From Neodontobutis hainanensis (taxonomy: Eukaryota > Chordata > Actinopteri > Gobiiformes > Odontobutidae), in NCBI GenBank assembly GCA_024349245.1, contig JALDNG010000001.1, positions 818,001 to 882,000 of the forward strand: a stretch of DNA of 64,000 bases, in the 5' to 3' direction. Made by a program: the position numbers and the translations under genes. Each line of letters opens with the position of its first letter. The first letter of the stretch is position 1. A model generated the notes under the pieces. It had not been told where the DNA came from. It worked only from the letters and a program-made list of their open reading frames with translations, and did not search any database. Shown one piece after another: positions 11,301 to 23,500 of this stretch.

Positions 11301-13844
11301 CTGTGCTATGTCATGAAGACATGGAACAGAAGGACAGTTTCCGATGCACAATGATCCACAGAGAAAAATCAGTTTCTTTTCATTTTGGCATATTGATATA
11401 TATACCCGAGATAATGTTTACATAAAGTGTTCCAAAAAGTGAATGGAATTCAAAGTGCTGCTCCAAGAAGTTGGTGATATTGTGCTGAGGTTGTACTATG
11501 GGTGCGTAGCTAATCTGGAATGCAAGACTGTAGAACTTGTCCTGACCGAGGTCAAGGTTTATTTCATTGAGAGCAGGTGAGAAAGAAATGAAAAAGGCGG
11601 TATTGCAGTAAATACAGAGCCAATATCTTGTCAAAGTTTAGTTGAAAAAAACACTATCATGTTTTGTGAAATGTCTACAGTTTCAAACATAAGCAGGTTA
11701 ATCTAGTTTTCTGGAGAGTTTCACCTCACATTCACAGTGTATTGGTATTGGTGAGTACTTTTAAGTACTGATGCTTGTTCTAGAAAAAGTGGTATTGGGA
11801 TATTGTTAATGTAAAACTGTTGATTTGCACATGTTAGTTCCGTAAACCTAAGTACTACAAAAAACAAGAAGACTCATAATTGCTACTCATATAATAATTA
11901 GCTCCCTTTTTGCAGTTGCAGTAAGTTAACAAGCATTTCCCTGTTTCCCAGTGAACTACATTTCTGTTGTTGTCTGGTTGAACATACTGTACAATATTAA
12001 AAGTGAAGCCGACAGTCCAGCCGGGTCTCCAGCTGTGGAACGAAGCGTGTGCTAATGCCACGGATTAGAGAAGGCATTCTGTCACCACCCAATCCCCCCT
12101 ATTCTGTGTTTTAATCCCCGCTGCCGGATCAAGGACACTTACCTCCAAAGAGCTTCATCGACAGGAGTGTGTGTGGGTATTTCTGATTAGTTTAATAAGG
12201 CCAGGACAGGATAGTGTGTGGATGTTCATGGCACTGGATTTTAATTTGTGTGAGCTTTTGGAGTGTTTGCAAAGCCCTGAGAATTGAAGAGAGTGATTTA
12301 ATTTATCAGTAGAGATGATACAGTGGAGCGAATACACATGGCTCTCCATATGGCCAGTGTTTGTGTGAGTTACTGAAGCACAAGTGACTCTAAACTGCCC
12401 CGGCTCGGCACTTAGCTCAGAAGCAAGCTATTTTTTTGCCACAGATTTGTGACTGTGAAGAAGTCTGTTTTAATTGTGCAGTGCATCAATTTACTATTTT
12501 ACTGGGATTAACCAGATTCCAAACAAAAAAATGATATATAATATAATATATTATGGTATGAATAGTATGAGTATTTGCAGTTTGGAAGTTAAATGTTGTG
12601 CTTGTTTAATCTCCTCCAATGCTGAATATAAATACTATACCCACTGCAGTGAGTATATATTTAGTCTGGAAAAAGTTGAATCAGGAGAACATTCATATTA
12701 TTGAACAAAAGCTGAGTTGTATCATACACTCTTGGTGCAATGTTTTAATAAGTAACTAAACTGAGCAAGTTTGGAGTGTTTTACAAAGATTTTTAAATTT
12801 AGCTTTTGTTGTTATTGGGGAAATTAAAGTACTCGGGACGATATGAGTGACTGATGCACATGTTTAGGATCGCATTTCAAAACTTTATCATTTTAAAATG
12901 AGGTACAATCCATAGGCACTAAGAGATGCTATTTAGTTGCATAGTATCACATCAACATTTCTTCATTCTACCAGGGGTGGCGTTTCTCTACAGGATATTT
13001 GAGCTGACAGTCCTCAATGTCTATTTCGGAAATACTTTAACCCGTTGAACCATTCATTCTCATGAAGAATCAAAGTCGGACACAGGTGTTTAACAAGGAC
13101 CTGTACTTCAACACTTGTTTAGACTACAGAGTAAAAACTTGAGCTCATTAGTTAAAACATCTTCATGTGCCTCTTTCCAAAGCACACAAACTTATTCTGA
13201 GCTGTAGCGAGCGTCACGATGTTGAGCTCATTTTGAAGCCTCCCAGGGGGAACAGTGTATGTGCGCAAACGTGTGCCGGCAGGAGGCAGAAAAGAAACGG
13301 GACATGATGAGACAGTCCATCATTAGGTCTAACACAACTGCTGCGGAAACAGGCATGCTTGTGTATAATGGCCTGTCGCCATGGTTACAACACACATGCT
13401 CATGAGAAACTGAGAGGAGTCATGTCGATGTATGAGGTCATTTTATTATTAATGCCAGGAGGAAGAAGAAAGAGAAAGTTAAAAATGTCTGAGCCATTCA
13501 TGTTCTTCCGGCACAAAAGACAGAAATAGAATCCAAACAAAGAATATTTGAGAATATTCCAATTCTAGCTCCTTAATTACCAGTGTTAGCGCTGTCCTTG
13601 AGAATAACCCGATGCTGTTACACTGGTTATTGCCCAGGTCCCAGGCAGGCTTAATTATTTCCTTCTTCCCCTTAGCTCCCAGGGAATGTCTTGTCCGCTT
13701 GTGTGGATTGCAATTGTAATGGAACATTTAAATAATACTTTAAAAAATGTTTTCCCAGAAAGCCAGACCAACAGGTGCCATAAATGTCCTGTGTCTTTCC
13801 CAATATTAGTTTCCTGACTATTTTCTGTCCCGTGTCTCCTTTAG
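8307..13844 (+). other. hecw2: hecw2 intron 1
   Basis: A 5.5 kb stretch with no coding exon recognised. It holds a hAT-type MITE (10062-10554) and otherwise AT-rich, low-complexity sequence. A pyrimidine-rich acceptor (ctcctttag) closes it at 13844. Confidence 0.5.
10062..10554. mobile_element. hAT-type non-autonomous element (MITE), 493 bp
   Basis: It begins CAGAGGCAGG and ends AACTCTG, so the termini are inverted (CAGAG/CTCTG). It is flanked by an 8-bp direct repeat, cttataag at 10054-10061 and tttataag at 10555-10562, matching at 7 of 8 positions. Internally it carries the repeated 'TTACTTGAGTA' words typical of this fish MITE type, near both ends. No transposase ORF is present. Confidence 0.75.
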
Positions 13845-14520
13845 GTCGTCAACCTGCCTCCACCCTCTTCCTCTCCATGGGACCTAGGATTGCCCTCTCA
13901 TGACCCTCTCCCACTCGAACAGAACTCCCTTCCCTCCCTTCCCCTCTTCAGTCCTCTCCTTGTTTCACAATGACTTCAGGGAAATTTTATAAATTTCTGG
14001 TCTGCAACTCTACATCAAGGCCTATGTGAACATGATGAGCAGGGGGGCACAAGAACACTTGACATTCAGAGTACCAACTTGACATGAATGACTGATCATT
14101 AAGAAAGAAGATAAGCCTGGAGGAACTCTGAAGTGCCTTGGGAGAAGCTGTTTTTAAACTAAAGGTGCCTTGGATGGTGCACTCACTCACACACTCATAA
14201 CTCTTCACTCATTCTCCTGCATTTGTGTGTCACTTTGACTTCTCCGCAGCCACACACTGCTTTGACGCTACATTAATCATCTTCTTTTTGTCCCCCTTCC
14301 CTCTTTACTTTCTTTCTCTCACCCCCCCCACCTGACCTCCACCATTCGGCCCTCCCTGACAACGGCGGTCCTCCCCCCTCGCCCTCGCCCCCATCCCTCC
14401 ACCTCTGCCCCATCCTCCCCTCACCATCACCCACATCATCATCATCACCACCACCACCATCACGCCCACCAGCTCTCCTCCCCCTTCCGCTTCTCCCCTC
14501 CCCCTCATTCAGCATTAACC
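13845..14520 (+). other. hecw2: hecw2 5'UTR exon segment upstream of the start codon
   Basis: It follows a good acceptor and runs without a clear donor into the coding start. From about 14280 to 14515 it is strongly pyrimidine-biased (C/T), with a CAT/CAC repeat at 14430-14463. A further acceptor-like site (cttctccgcag) near 14249 leaves open an alternative exon boundary. The frame of the ATG stays open upstream to 14266; see findings. Confidence 0.55.
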
Positions 14521-17500
14521 ATGGCCGCAGCCGCCACTGCCTCCTCTTCATCCTCTGCAACATCTTCATCTTCGGCCAATGGCAGTGCTAGGGAGCACCT
14601 GCTGGCAGTGCGTCGACGCACCCCGCACTCCCGGCCATACACTATCGGACCGGAAAACCTGCGCAGCCTGTCGGCCCAGGGAGTGGTCAGCACCTCCACA
14701 TCCTCTTCTTCCTCATCCATGACATCAGGAGTCCAGCCGGAGAGTGCAGGGATGGGGTTACAGCGGGCCAATAGTGACACAGACCTGGTGACGTCAGAAA
14801 GTCGGTCATCGCTGACAGCATCTACATATGAGCTAACCCTGGGCCTGGGCCACCTGGTCATCTTCTGGGATATCAAAGAGGAAGTGGATGCAACTGACTG
14901 GATCGGCCTGTATCACATCGGTGAGCATCACTAGCCTTAACCTTTACTGGTTGGCTCTGAATCAGTTATACGGTTACTTACATGCAATACAGTTTACTTT
15001 AGTTTGGTCTAAACTCCTTGTCATGGTGTTCTTACAAGGTTTTGACACAATTGTGCTTCATTAACTTGTAGACACTGCTAGACTAATGCTGCTAATTCGC
15101 TATTTTTATTTTTTTCATTGCAATACCAGAAATTATGTCAATTATGCGACCAAATCACCTGCATTCTTTTTTATTGACATTTGTTTTGATGTTCTGTGAT
15201 TAACTGGCAATTGTTCAGGGTGTACCACGTCCCACAGCCAAAGCGGCCCCTAACAGATAGAAAATTAATGATGAAAGGAATTAACAAATTTGTTGAGGTT
15301 AAAAGATTTTATATTTTCCAGCTTATCACTGCAGTCAACAGTCAACTGTGTTTACGCCCCATCTTTCTGTCTGCCTAGTGATCACTGTAGGATAGTGATA
15401 TAGAGGAGGCTGCAACATGTAACTTACCCCTCAAAGATGGAGCATTACAGCAGCCCCGTGTTACATTAAGCACTAATGGATTGTGTATGTGTGAGTATTT
15501 GTGAGAGGAAGGCAGCATCGTATTGTGATGAAAAGTGATGCTGACTCAACATCAGTAGCATTTAAGAGCAGCGTGTTGTCTCATGTTACACTGTGCCTCT
15601 GCTGATGAATGACGGCTGGATGAACGGTGCATCCTTTTCCCCTTTAGGGTGTGCTAAACCGAGTGATGCCCTGTCTGCAAGTGTGAAACAGCAGCTTTTA
15701 CAGATATTACAAAAGCTGAGGTCATCTCAATTTACAGGGGGTTCTTTGCGAGATGTAGTGAGTGCATGTGGACAGTGAAGCAAGAGAAATTTAGTGAAAG
15801 GGGATCTCTTCTTTTCCCAGCCCGCTCAGCAGCAGCTCATGACTCCTATTGACCCAGGCTGAGGGTTTCTGGGAGATTTCTGTTTTTTTTTTTCTCCAGG
15901 GACAAGCCCTGTTTCCAGCCTGGCTGTCAGCCAAGGTCCATGAAGCTACATGAGCTCTATAACCTCACTTGCCTGTCTCTGGATGTGTCTTCTGTTTAAA
16001 CAGTATATATGATAGCTGTATGACTGCAGCAGGTAGGTGCACATGGGTCAGACACAAAGGCGCCTGGTTTAATAATGGTGACCTGGAGTGACAGAAGGGA
16101 AGGCCTATACAGTAAGTGTGTGTGACAGACATCAGCATTGACCCATAAGGACATCGGCCATTTGTCATTCTTTACAAGGTACAGCAACATAAATGTTTGA
16201 TGGTAGCACAGACATCAGAGGGAGGACGATTTATCACCTGAGGCAGAGTTTCCCTCAGGAAGCAGCATCCGCCCTGGGTGTTTCCTGTGTGCTGCTCGTC
16301 TGGCAATAACACCCCTATTGATTGTTTATTGGATCAACAGGAGATACTTTAGGGTTGCACTTTACCTTTATTTACGTTATCTCATTATCTACTCCTTTTT
16401 GTACCAATGTCTGTATTTAAGTAACCATGAACCAGGATATGTCAGATGTGAGATGTACTGTAAATCACTGAATTAACAGGGCATTTGGTGTGTTATGCAG
16501 ATGAGACATGTGTGGCCAACGTGTGGGACTCCAAAAACCGCGGTGTGAATGGCACCCAGAGAGGACAGGTCATGTGGAGACTGGAGCCGGGACCCTACTT
16601 CATGGAGCGTGAGTGGCCTCTGTGCACTGGCCCTGTGTTAATTGGGTGCATGCATGCATTTTTAATGTCCAAGATAAAAATAAGAACGGAGCAGCGGATG
16701 AAGGAGAGGGGCTTAACCCATTTCTCCGAGCACACAAAAATCTTTAATAGACTCGGTAGACTGCCCTACTATCCTACCTTCAGTTTTGTTTAAACACAGT
16801 CCACAGGTTGTAATCTACTTATATCATGTACATTTCACCAAATTGAAGTAAAGATTAAACATGTATGATCCCTCCACAGCGGAGACAAAGATCTGCTTTA
16901 AGTACTATCACGGTGTAAGTGGAGCATTACGAGCAACAACGCCTTGCATCATCGTCAAGAACCCCGGAGTAACAGTAAGTGTCCTATGAACAGCCTGCTC
17001 TTCAGTTTATATTCCCCTTTTCTTTCAGCCATGTGGTGTTTTTCCCTTTGTTTTTTCTCCCCCCTGTGAGTGTGTGTGTGTGATTTACTCCGATATGAAA
17101 CTGCCACATCTCTAATCCTGCCATCTGATTGGTTTCCAGAGGGCGGTGATCAGATTATCAACCCCAGATTCTCCTCCTCCTTCAGCTGACACAATGTCTA
17201 AATAAACACACATAGTAGTCTCTAGTTGGGTACAAGTTGTTTAAAAAGAAAACTCAAAGTAATGGCATTTTAGCATATTTTTACTGCTCAAGGCTAGGCT
17301 AGTAAAGCTTTACAGTTTTAATGAGCGGAATATTTTTGTCCCTGTGCTAACGTGGCTAGAGGAGTTTAGATCAGGGATGCGTCCAGATTCAGCAGCAACG
17401 ACTCAGGATGCCATTGGACTGCTGGCGACAGAGAGTAAGACAGATGAGACTTTTGTGTGAAGGGAAGATGAGGCAGTCAGCTTTAATTATAACTTGGCAC

Positions 17501-20500
17501 TCAGTTTTTATAAAGAGAGGATATTTTTTTATAACTTTTTATTTTCTTATCAGGTGGGCAGTGAAGGACAAAGAGAAGACCATTCGGGGACTGAGCACTG
17601 CCGGAAACTTGTCAGCTTCACTTTATCAGGTAAGAGTGTCTCTCACTGCAGCAATGATGAGCTGTATAATAAAAACATTTAAGATTCCATTAAATACTGT
17701 ACACTGCTACAATATATTGTACCTACTATTAATAAACAAGGGATACTATTTCATGTTACAAGTTATGCTGCTCAAGTTTAACAGGCTTTAAACAACAAAA
17801 TAAGAGCTGACTTAGATGAGAGTTTATTTGTCTACTTTCATTTTATTTATGTTTATTCGTTCATTGTTTTCCTCATCAGACATTGCAGCAGTCGGCCTAA
17901 AGAAGGGCATGTTCTTCAATCCCGACCCATATCTAAAGATGTCCATTCAGCCCGGGAAGAGGAGCGGCCTCTCCAAGTTCACACACCATGGGCACGAGAG
18001 ACGTTCGTCAATTATCGCCAACACCACAAACCCTGCGTGGCACGGAGAGGTGAGCACAAATCTATCCAATATCAAGTGTCATTGTTTGTCCAGGCAGCAC
18101 TTAATCAGTCTGCGTTCACTGCAGAAATACACCTTTGTGGCTCTAATGACTGACGTGCTGGAAATCGAAGTGAAGGATAAGTTCTCCAAGAGCCGGCCAA
18201 TTATCAAGAGGTTCTTGGGTCAGCTGATTATTCCAGTTCAGCGACTTCTGGATGGACCAGCCACGGAGTATGTTCATTGGTGACTTGCTTGTTTAGCTGC
18301 AATAACAATTACAGTTTGGAAAAAGCAAACAGAACAGAACATTCTAAGACGGATTGAGAAGAGCCCAGAGGACGAGAGCTAAATATATGACTGTCACTTA
18401 ACTGCAGTGACGCAACATTTAGCCAATATCGGTCAATGCATCCCAATCATCTCATTGTTACTGCATTGGTTAGCTATTGATCTGCAGGTCAGGACAACAC
18501 CAGGGAGCCACGATGTAAAGCTAATTTACCCCCTCACATAAATCTACCAAACAAATAATACATTTAAAACAATATTTAGTCATATTGTCTAGTGATGTGT
18601 CTGTGTGCCTATCCTCAGTGATCAGCCTGTGAGCTACAGCCTGTGTCGTCGCCTCCCTACGGACCATGTCAGTGGCCATCTGCACTTCAGAGTGTCCATC
18701 ACCTCCACTGGACATGAAGGTGTGTAATTGTAATGGAAAACATTCTAACTAGCATCAAAATTTGCACACTTTCTTATGCAAATAATATTCTGTGAACCTA
18801 GAAGGCTCTCCTGATGCAGTGGGAACAATGTTAGACGGAGCAGTAAATGGGGATCCTGGCAGTCCTTCCGATGATGAAGACCTCCCTCAGGCCTCCTCCT
18901 CGTCTCGTGTCACATGTGGAGCTTCTCCCACTGGCTCTGAAGAGGGCTCCCTGCTGGTCAATGGTGCCTGTTATTATGATGACTCTATGTGGGCTGAACC
19001 TGGACAAATGAGAGACGATGATCTGGGAGTAGGCAGCCATACCTACCGCCAGGTATCACTCAATGACTATCTGGATGCTATCGAATCTCCGAGGTGCCCA
19101 GTTGAGCGGCCTCTAGCAGGACCTTTACCGAAACTGCGCTCCAGCTTTCCCACTGACACTAGACTTAACGCCATGTTGCACATAGACTCGGATGAGGACG
19201 AGGAGACAGCAGAGCAACAAGAAGACCAAACCCAAATGGCTCAGTCTCAACAAAGAAATGAGGCTCCAAAAGCAGAGCAACAGGTCGGAGGTTTGTCTGG
19301 TGACACCACAGAGGCAGGTTCATCTTCAGGTGGTCAGTCTGAATCTGCAGCACCTGAGGAGGCTTCAGCTGATCCAGCTGGAGACCAGACTCAGGATGGG
19401 ACTATTACCGCTGCTGAAAGTGCATCAGGAAATGAAGACGCAGCTGCAGAAACAGTGTCTGGTTCATCCCAGGCTGCAGGTACAGAGGAAGGAGCTGCAG
19501 GCATCACAGAGGGCTCAGATGTGGAGTGTACCTGCCAGGACCAGAGCAGGACAACAGCAAACCAGGAAGTACTCTGCAGCACTGCTCTGAGCTGTGGTCT
19601 TCTGTCACCCATAGAGGTTTGAAACTATAGATACATGAACTCTTAATTCTACTTGTACTAAATTAGTTCCCACATACAGCATCTAGGGAATGATTTATTG
19701 TCAGACATTAGTATACAGTAATTAGTATTCATAATGAATGATAATAGAAATCAATTAGGATCCATCAGTGACGGTGCTAATTGTGGTTCTTAGAATTGGC
19801 TTTGACGGAGAACATTTCAGATAGAAATTCTGTAAATCAGCTATGTCTATAAGCTGTATTACCTATATGAGCTGACACTGTATAAAATTAAGTGTTCTTT
19901 GTTTATGTCCTTAGATTTTTATTTCCTTAGAATAAAATAACAAATCTAACATAAACTCCTTTCTGTCAAAAGTTACTTTATAAACAAAAGACACAACTAT
20001 ATCTGTATTTTAGTCTGCATTGCTTACAATATTTATTAATACCAAGTGTTCCCTGATTTGTTACAGGAGGTGGATACAGGAAAAGAAGTAGCTCCTAAAG
20101 CAGAAGAAGAAGGAGTGGAGTCCTCGAGTAGTGAGGCAAACGGTCCTGCAGAAGCAGCAGCTACTAGCAGCACCACAGCCAACCAGGCAGCACCATCTGA
20201 AGCTGGTACATGTTTTCTTAAAAGGTCGTTTAATTCAGTCTAAAGTGGTGCTGCACAGTCATGCTTACATCCACCTGTTTACAGGAGCCAGAGCCAGTGT
20301 CACGCCTGAACAGGAAGAGCAGGAGGGGGAGGAGGAGGGAGGGGATGTGTGGAGGAGGAGACTCTCATTGCAGGCCTCTGGAGGTGTGTCCCAGAACCAG
20401 GACGGGTCCAGAGCCCGAGAGGCTGAGAGCGGGACAGCACCAGAGAGAACCACAGGTGGAACACATGTTCTGTGGATTTTCATTAGTATGCATGAGCCAA

Positions 20501-23500
20501 ATCCTACAGTGCTGAGTGCCAAATTTTGCCTGGCCTGTCTCCAGATCTGAGGATTGAGCAGTGAGGGATTTTGAAAGACCTCAGTTTTATTTGAACTGTG
20601 CAGCAGAACAAGTGCCCCGCAGCTGCCAAAAGCTGCTGGATTACAGAGAGAACAGTTGTGGTTATTTAACCTCTGAGTACTATTAGATAATCGCACACAA
20701 CAGTTTTGAAGGGAGGAAGAAATGAAGACAACTGACCGCAAAATAACTCTTAATTTCTGATTATAAATAAAATACAATAAATAAATAAAATAAAATACTC
20801 CTATATTCTTTGTTTTTTCATTTTTCATGTGTGGATTTATGTGTCTATTTGTAGGTGACACAGCTCAGGTCAATGGGCACCAGTCTGTTCGCTCACTGCC
20901 ATCTGTCCGCCATGACATCAGCAGATACCAGCGAGTGGATGAGCCACTGCCGCCAAGTGAGTCTGTGCTCGATGTAATTATGTTTTATACAAGTCCATTC
21001 TAAAGACTTACTGTATCTTTCGCATTATTGTCTTGATAATAATCCCATCAGTAACAGGTAGTTTGGTAATTCCTTCTGGTTGTGCACCAACACCTCTTGT
21101 TATATTGCCATAATGCAACATTTTTCCAAATACCAGCAAGTGCTTGACATATTATTGCCCAAATGCAACTGAAAAACTAGGACTAATTTTGTAATATTAG
21201 AATGCTTTGGAGTGCAGTTGTACTAAACACTACAGGTTTTCTGCTCTAGGGAGTCTTGTTATTCTTTCACATTTTATTTTAACACCCTGTTAACACATTT
21301 CCAACATCACCACAAGCCAACAGATGGATCAGATTAGTTGCCTGCCTGTCCTCATGTGTTTTTTTTTTTCCCTCCCTTCACCAGACTGGGAGGCTCGTAT
21401 CGACAGCCACGGCCGCATCTTCTATGTCGACCACGTGAACCGAACCACCACATGGCAGCGTCCGACCGCTCCCCCCGCCCCGCAGACCCTGCAGAGGTCC
21501 GACTCCATACAGCAGATGGAGCAGCTCAACCGCAGGTCACAACACCTCACATTTCACCGACTAAAGCTGGTCTGTCAGTTTGCTGTCCGTTAACACAAGG
21601 GTTCCAACACAATGTCCAGGTATCAGAGTATTCGCAGGACGATGACCAATGACAGCCGACCAGAGGAGCAGCCAGCCAATGAGCTTCTCCCAGATGAGAC
21701 AGACATGCAGCCTTCTATTGCAGGTAATCCTGCCTGCACTTCAAATATTCCATAGTCCATATAGTTGTGAAATATGATAATAAATCTGCATTTTCTTGTG
21801 TTATAGAGCTGCGGAGGGACAACAGCATGCCTCAGACTAGTTCGAGGTCTCGTCTCAGCCTCCTTCTTCAGTCTCCCAGCGCCAAGTTTCTCACCAGCCC
21901 CGACTTCTTCACTGTGCTGCATTCCAACCTTGTACGGACTCTTGTTTGGTCTCGTTTCTCTTGTCTCTTCTTACTCATTTCTTTTTGAGGTCTTCCCAAT
22001 TTAGGCTATTTAGCTTGTAGAATGAGCAAACCGTAGCTCCTTATTATTTAAAGATACATTAGTATATGCAAACAGTAATGTCTCTGTCTCATACATGAAG
22101 AAATGGATTTTACTGCAACTGTGGGGCTAGGGTTGCACTTATAGTTCATTATTTCATTTTTAGAACTGTTCTTTTGTATCTCTTCCCATGGATCAGGCAC
22201 TGGTCTTGAGTCTCAGTTCCTAAAAGTCTTGTCTCAGTCATGACTTGTGGTCTTTAGTACAACAAGAGTGAACCTCTTAAAAGATCACTCACAAGTAACA
22301 ATCAAGATTATCAAGTAAGAATAATAATATTGGAATTACTCTACAAAGCTCCCGTTTCTCTGTTGGTTGTGTTGGTTATTTTCAACACTTCCCTTTCTTC
22401 CTCTTCTATCTTGTTCGTCTGCCCCCTGCTGTCTGTCTCTCAGAGTGCCTACCGTATGTTCACCACCAACACATGTCTGAAGCATATGATCAGTAAGGTT
22501 CGGCGCGATGCTCACCACTTTGAGCGCTATCAGCACAACAGGGACCTGGTGGCGTTTCTGAATATGTTCGCGAACAAACAGCTGGAGCTGCCCAGAGGCT
22601 GGGAGATGAAGCAGGACCAAACCGGCAAAGTACAGATCACACATTCACAAATTTCCCACAGCTGAACAAACCAGAACAAACCTTTTTATTTTATGTGTAC
22701 GTATGTTGGTTAACAGCCTTTCTTTGTGGATCATAACTGCCGTGCCACTACCTTCATCGACCCCCGGCTGCCCCTCCAGAGCGCGAGGCCCCCAAGCCTC
22801 CTGGCTCACAGACATCACCTGACACGCCAACGCAGCCACAGTGCAGGAGAGGTCAGCCCACGACGAATGGTGAGACACGCACTGGGATTGAAGTTTTGCC
22901 ACTTTTGTCTTATTATGGTAGGTGAGACTTAAGTGCTAAGGTTCTAGGAGTACATCGTATTCACGCACATTGTTTTGTAGAATTAAAGGTGCACTGTGTC
23001 AAATATTGTGGTATAAAACTGACCCAACACAATTCTCCTTTAAAGCTATTCAATGACCACTTTGGCCGATGCTGCTGAAATGATTGAACAGCAATTCTGA
23101 TATAACATGACTTTATTTATACTAGAGCTGCACAATATTGGAAAAGTGTGATATATATACAATAACTACTGTAAATATCACGATAACAATATTCACTGTG
23201 ATATTTGAATGCTCTTTTACGTAAGAAAAAGAGCATTCAAATAGACTGGACTAGACTAACTTCCACTCGTCAAAGCAAGAGCGAATTCAGAAACAAAGAT
23301 ATACTAGGACTAAGCCAGGATTAAACGGGTCTAAACTGGGGCTAAATGTAGGAATGAACCAGGTCTAAACCAGGACTTATTAATCTGTATGCAGCCCAGT
23401 TTGATTTAGACCTTTGTTTAGACAATTTTGGAGGTTTTTTACAGAAAATATTGTCTATAAAATGGAAGTGTATAACGTTATCGTAATACAGGTCATTCTT

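Noticed and set aside
14273..14876. Minus-strand open frames rich in Gly/Arg/Glu opposite the hecw2 start
   Set aside because: They mirror the pyrimidine tract and Ser codons of the plus-strand exon; no domain and no splice context.
20265..20861. 198-codon minus-strand frame
   Set aside because: It overlaps hecw2 exon 10 and an intron and shows no recognisable domain.
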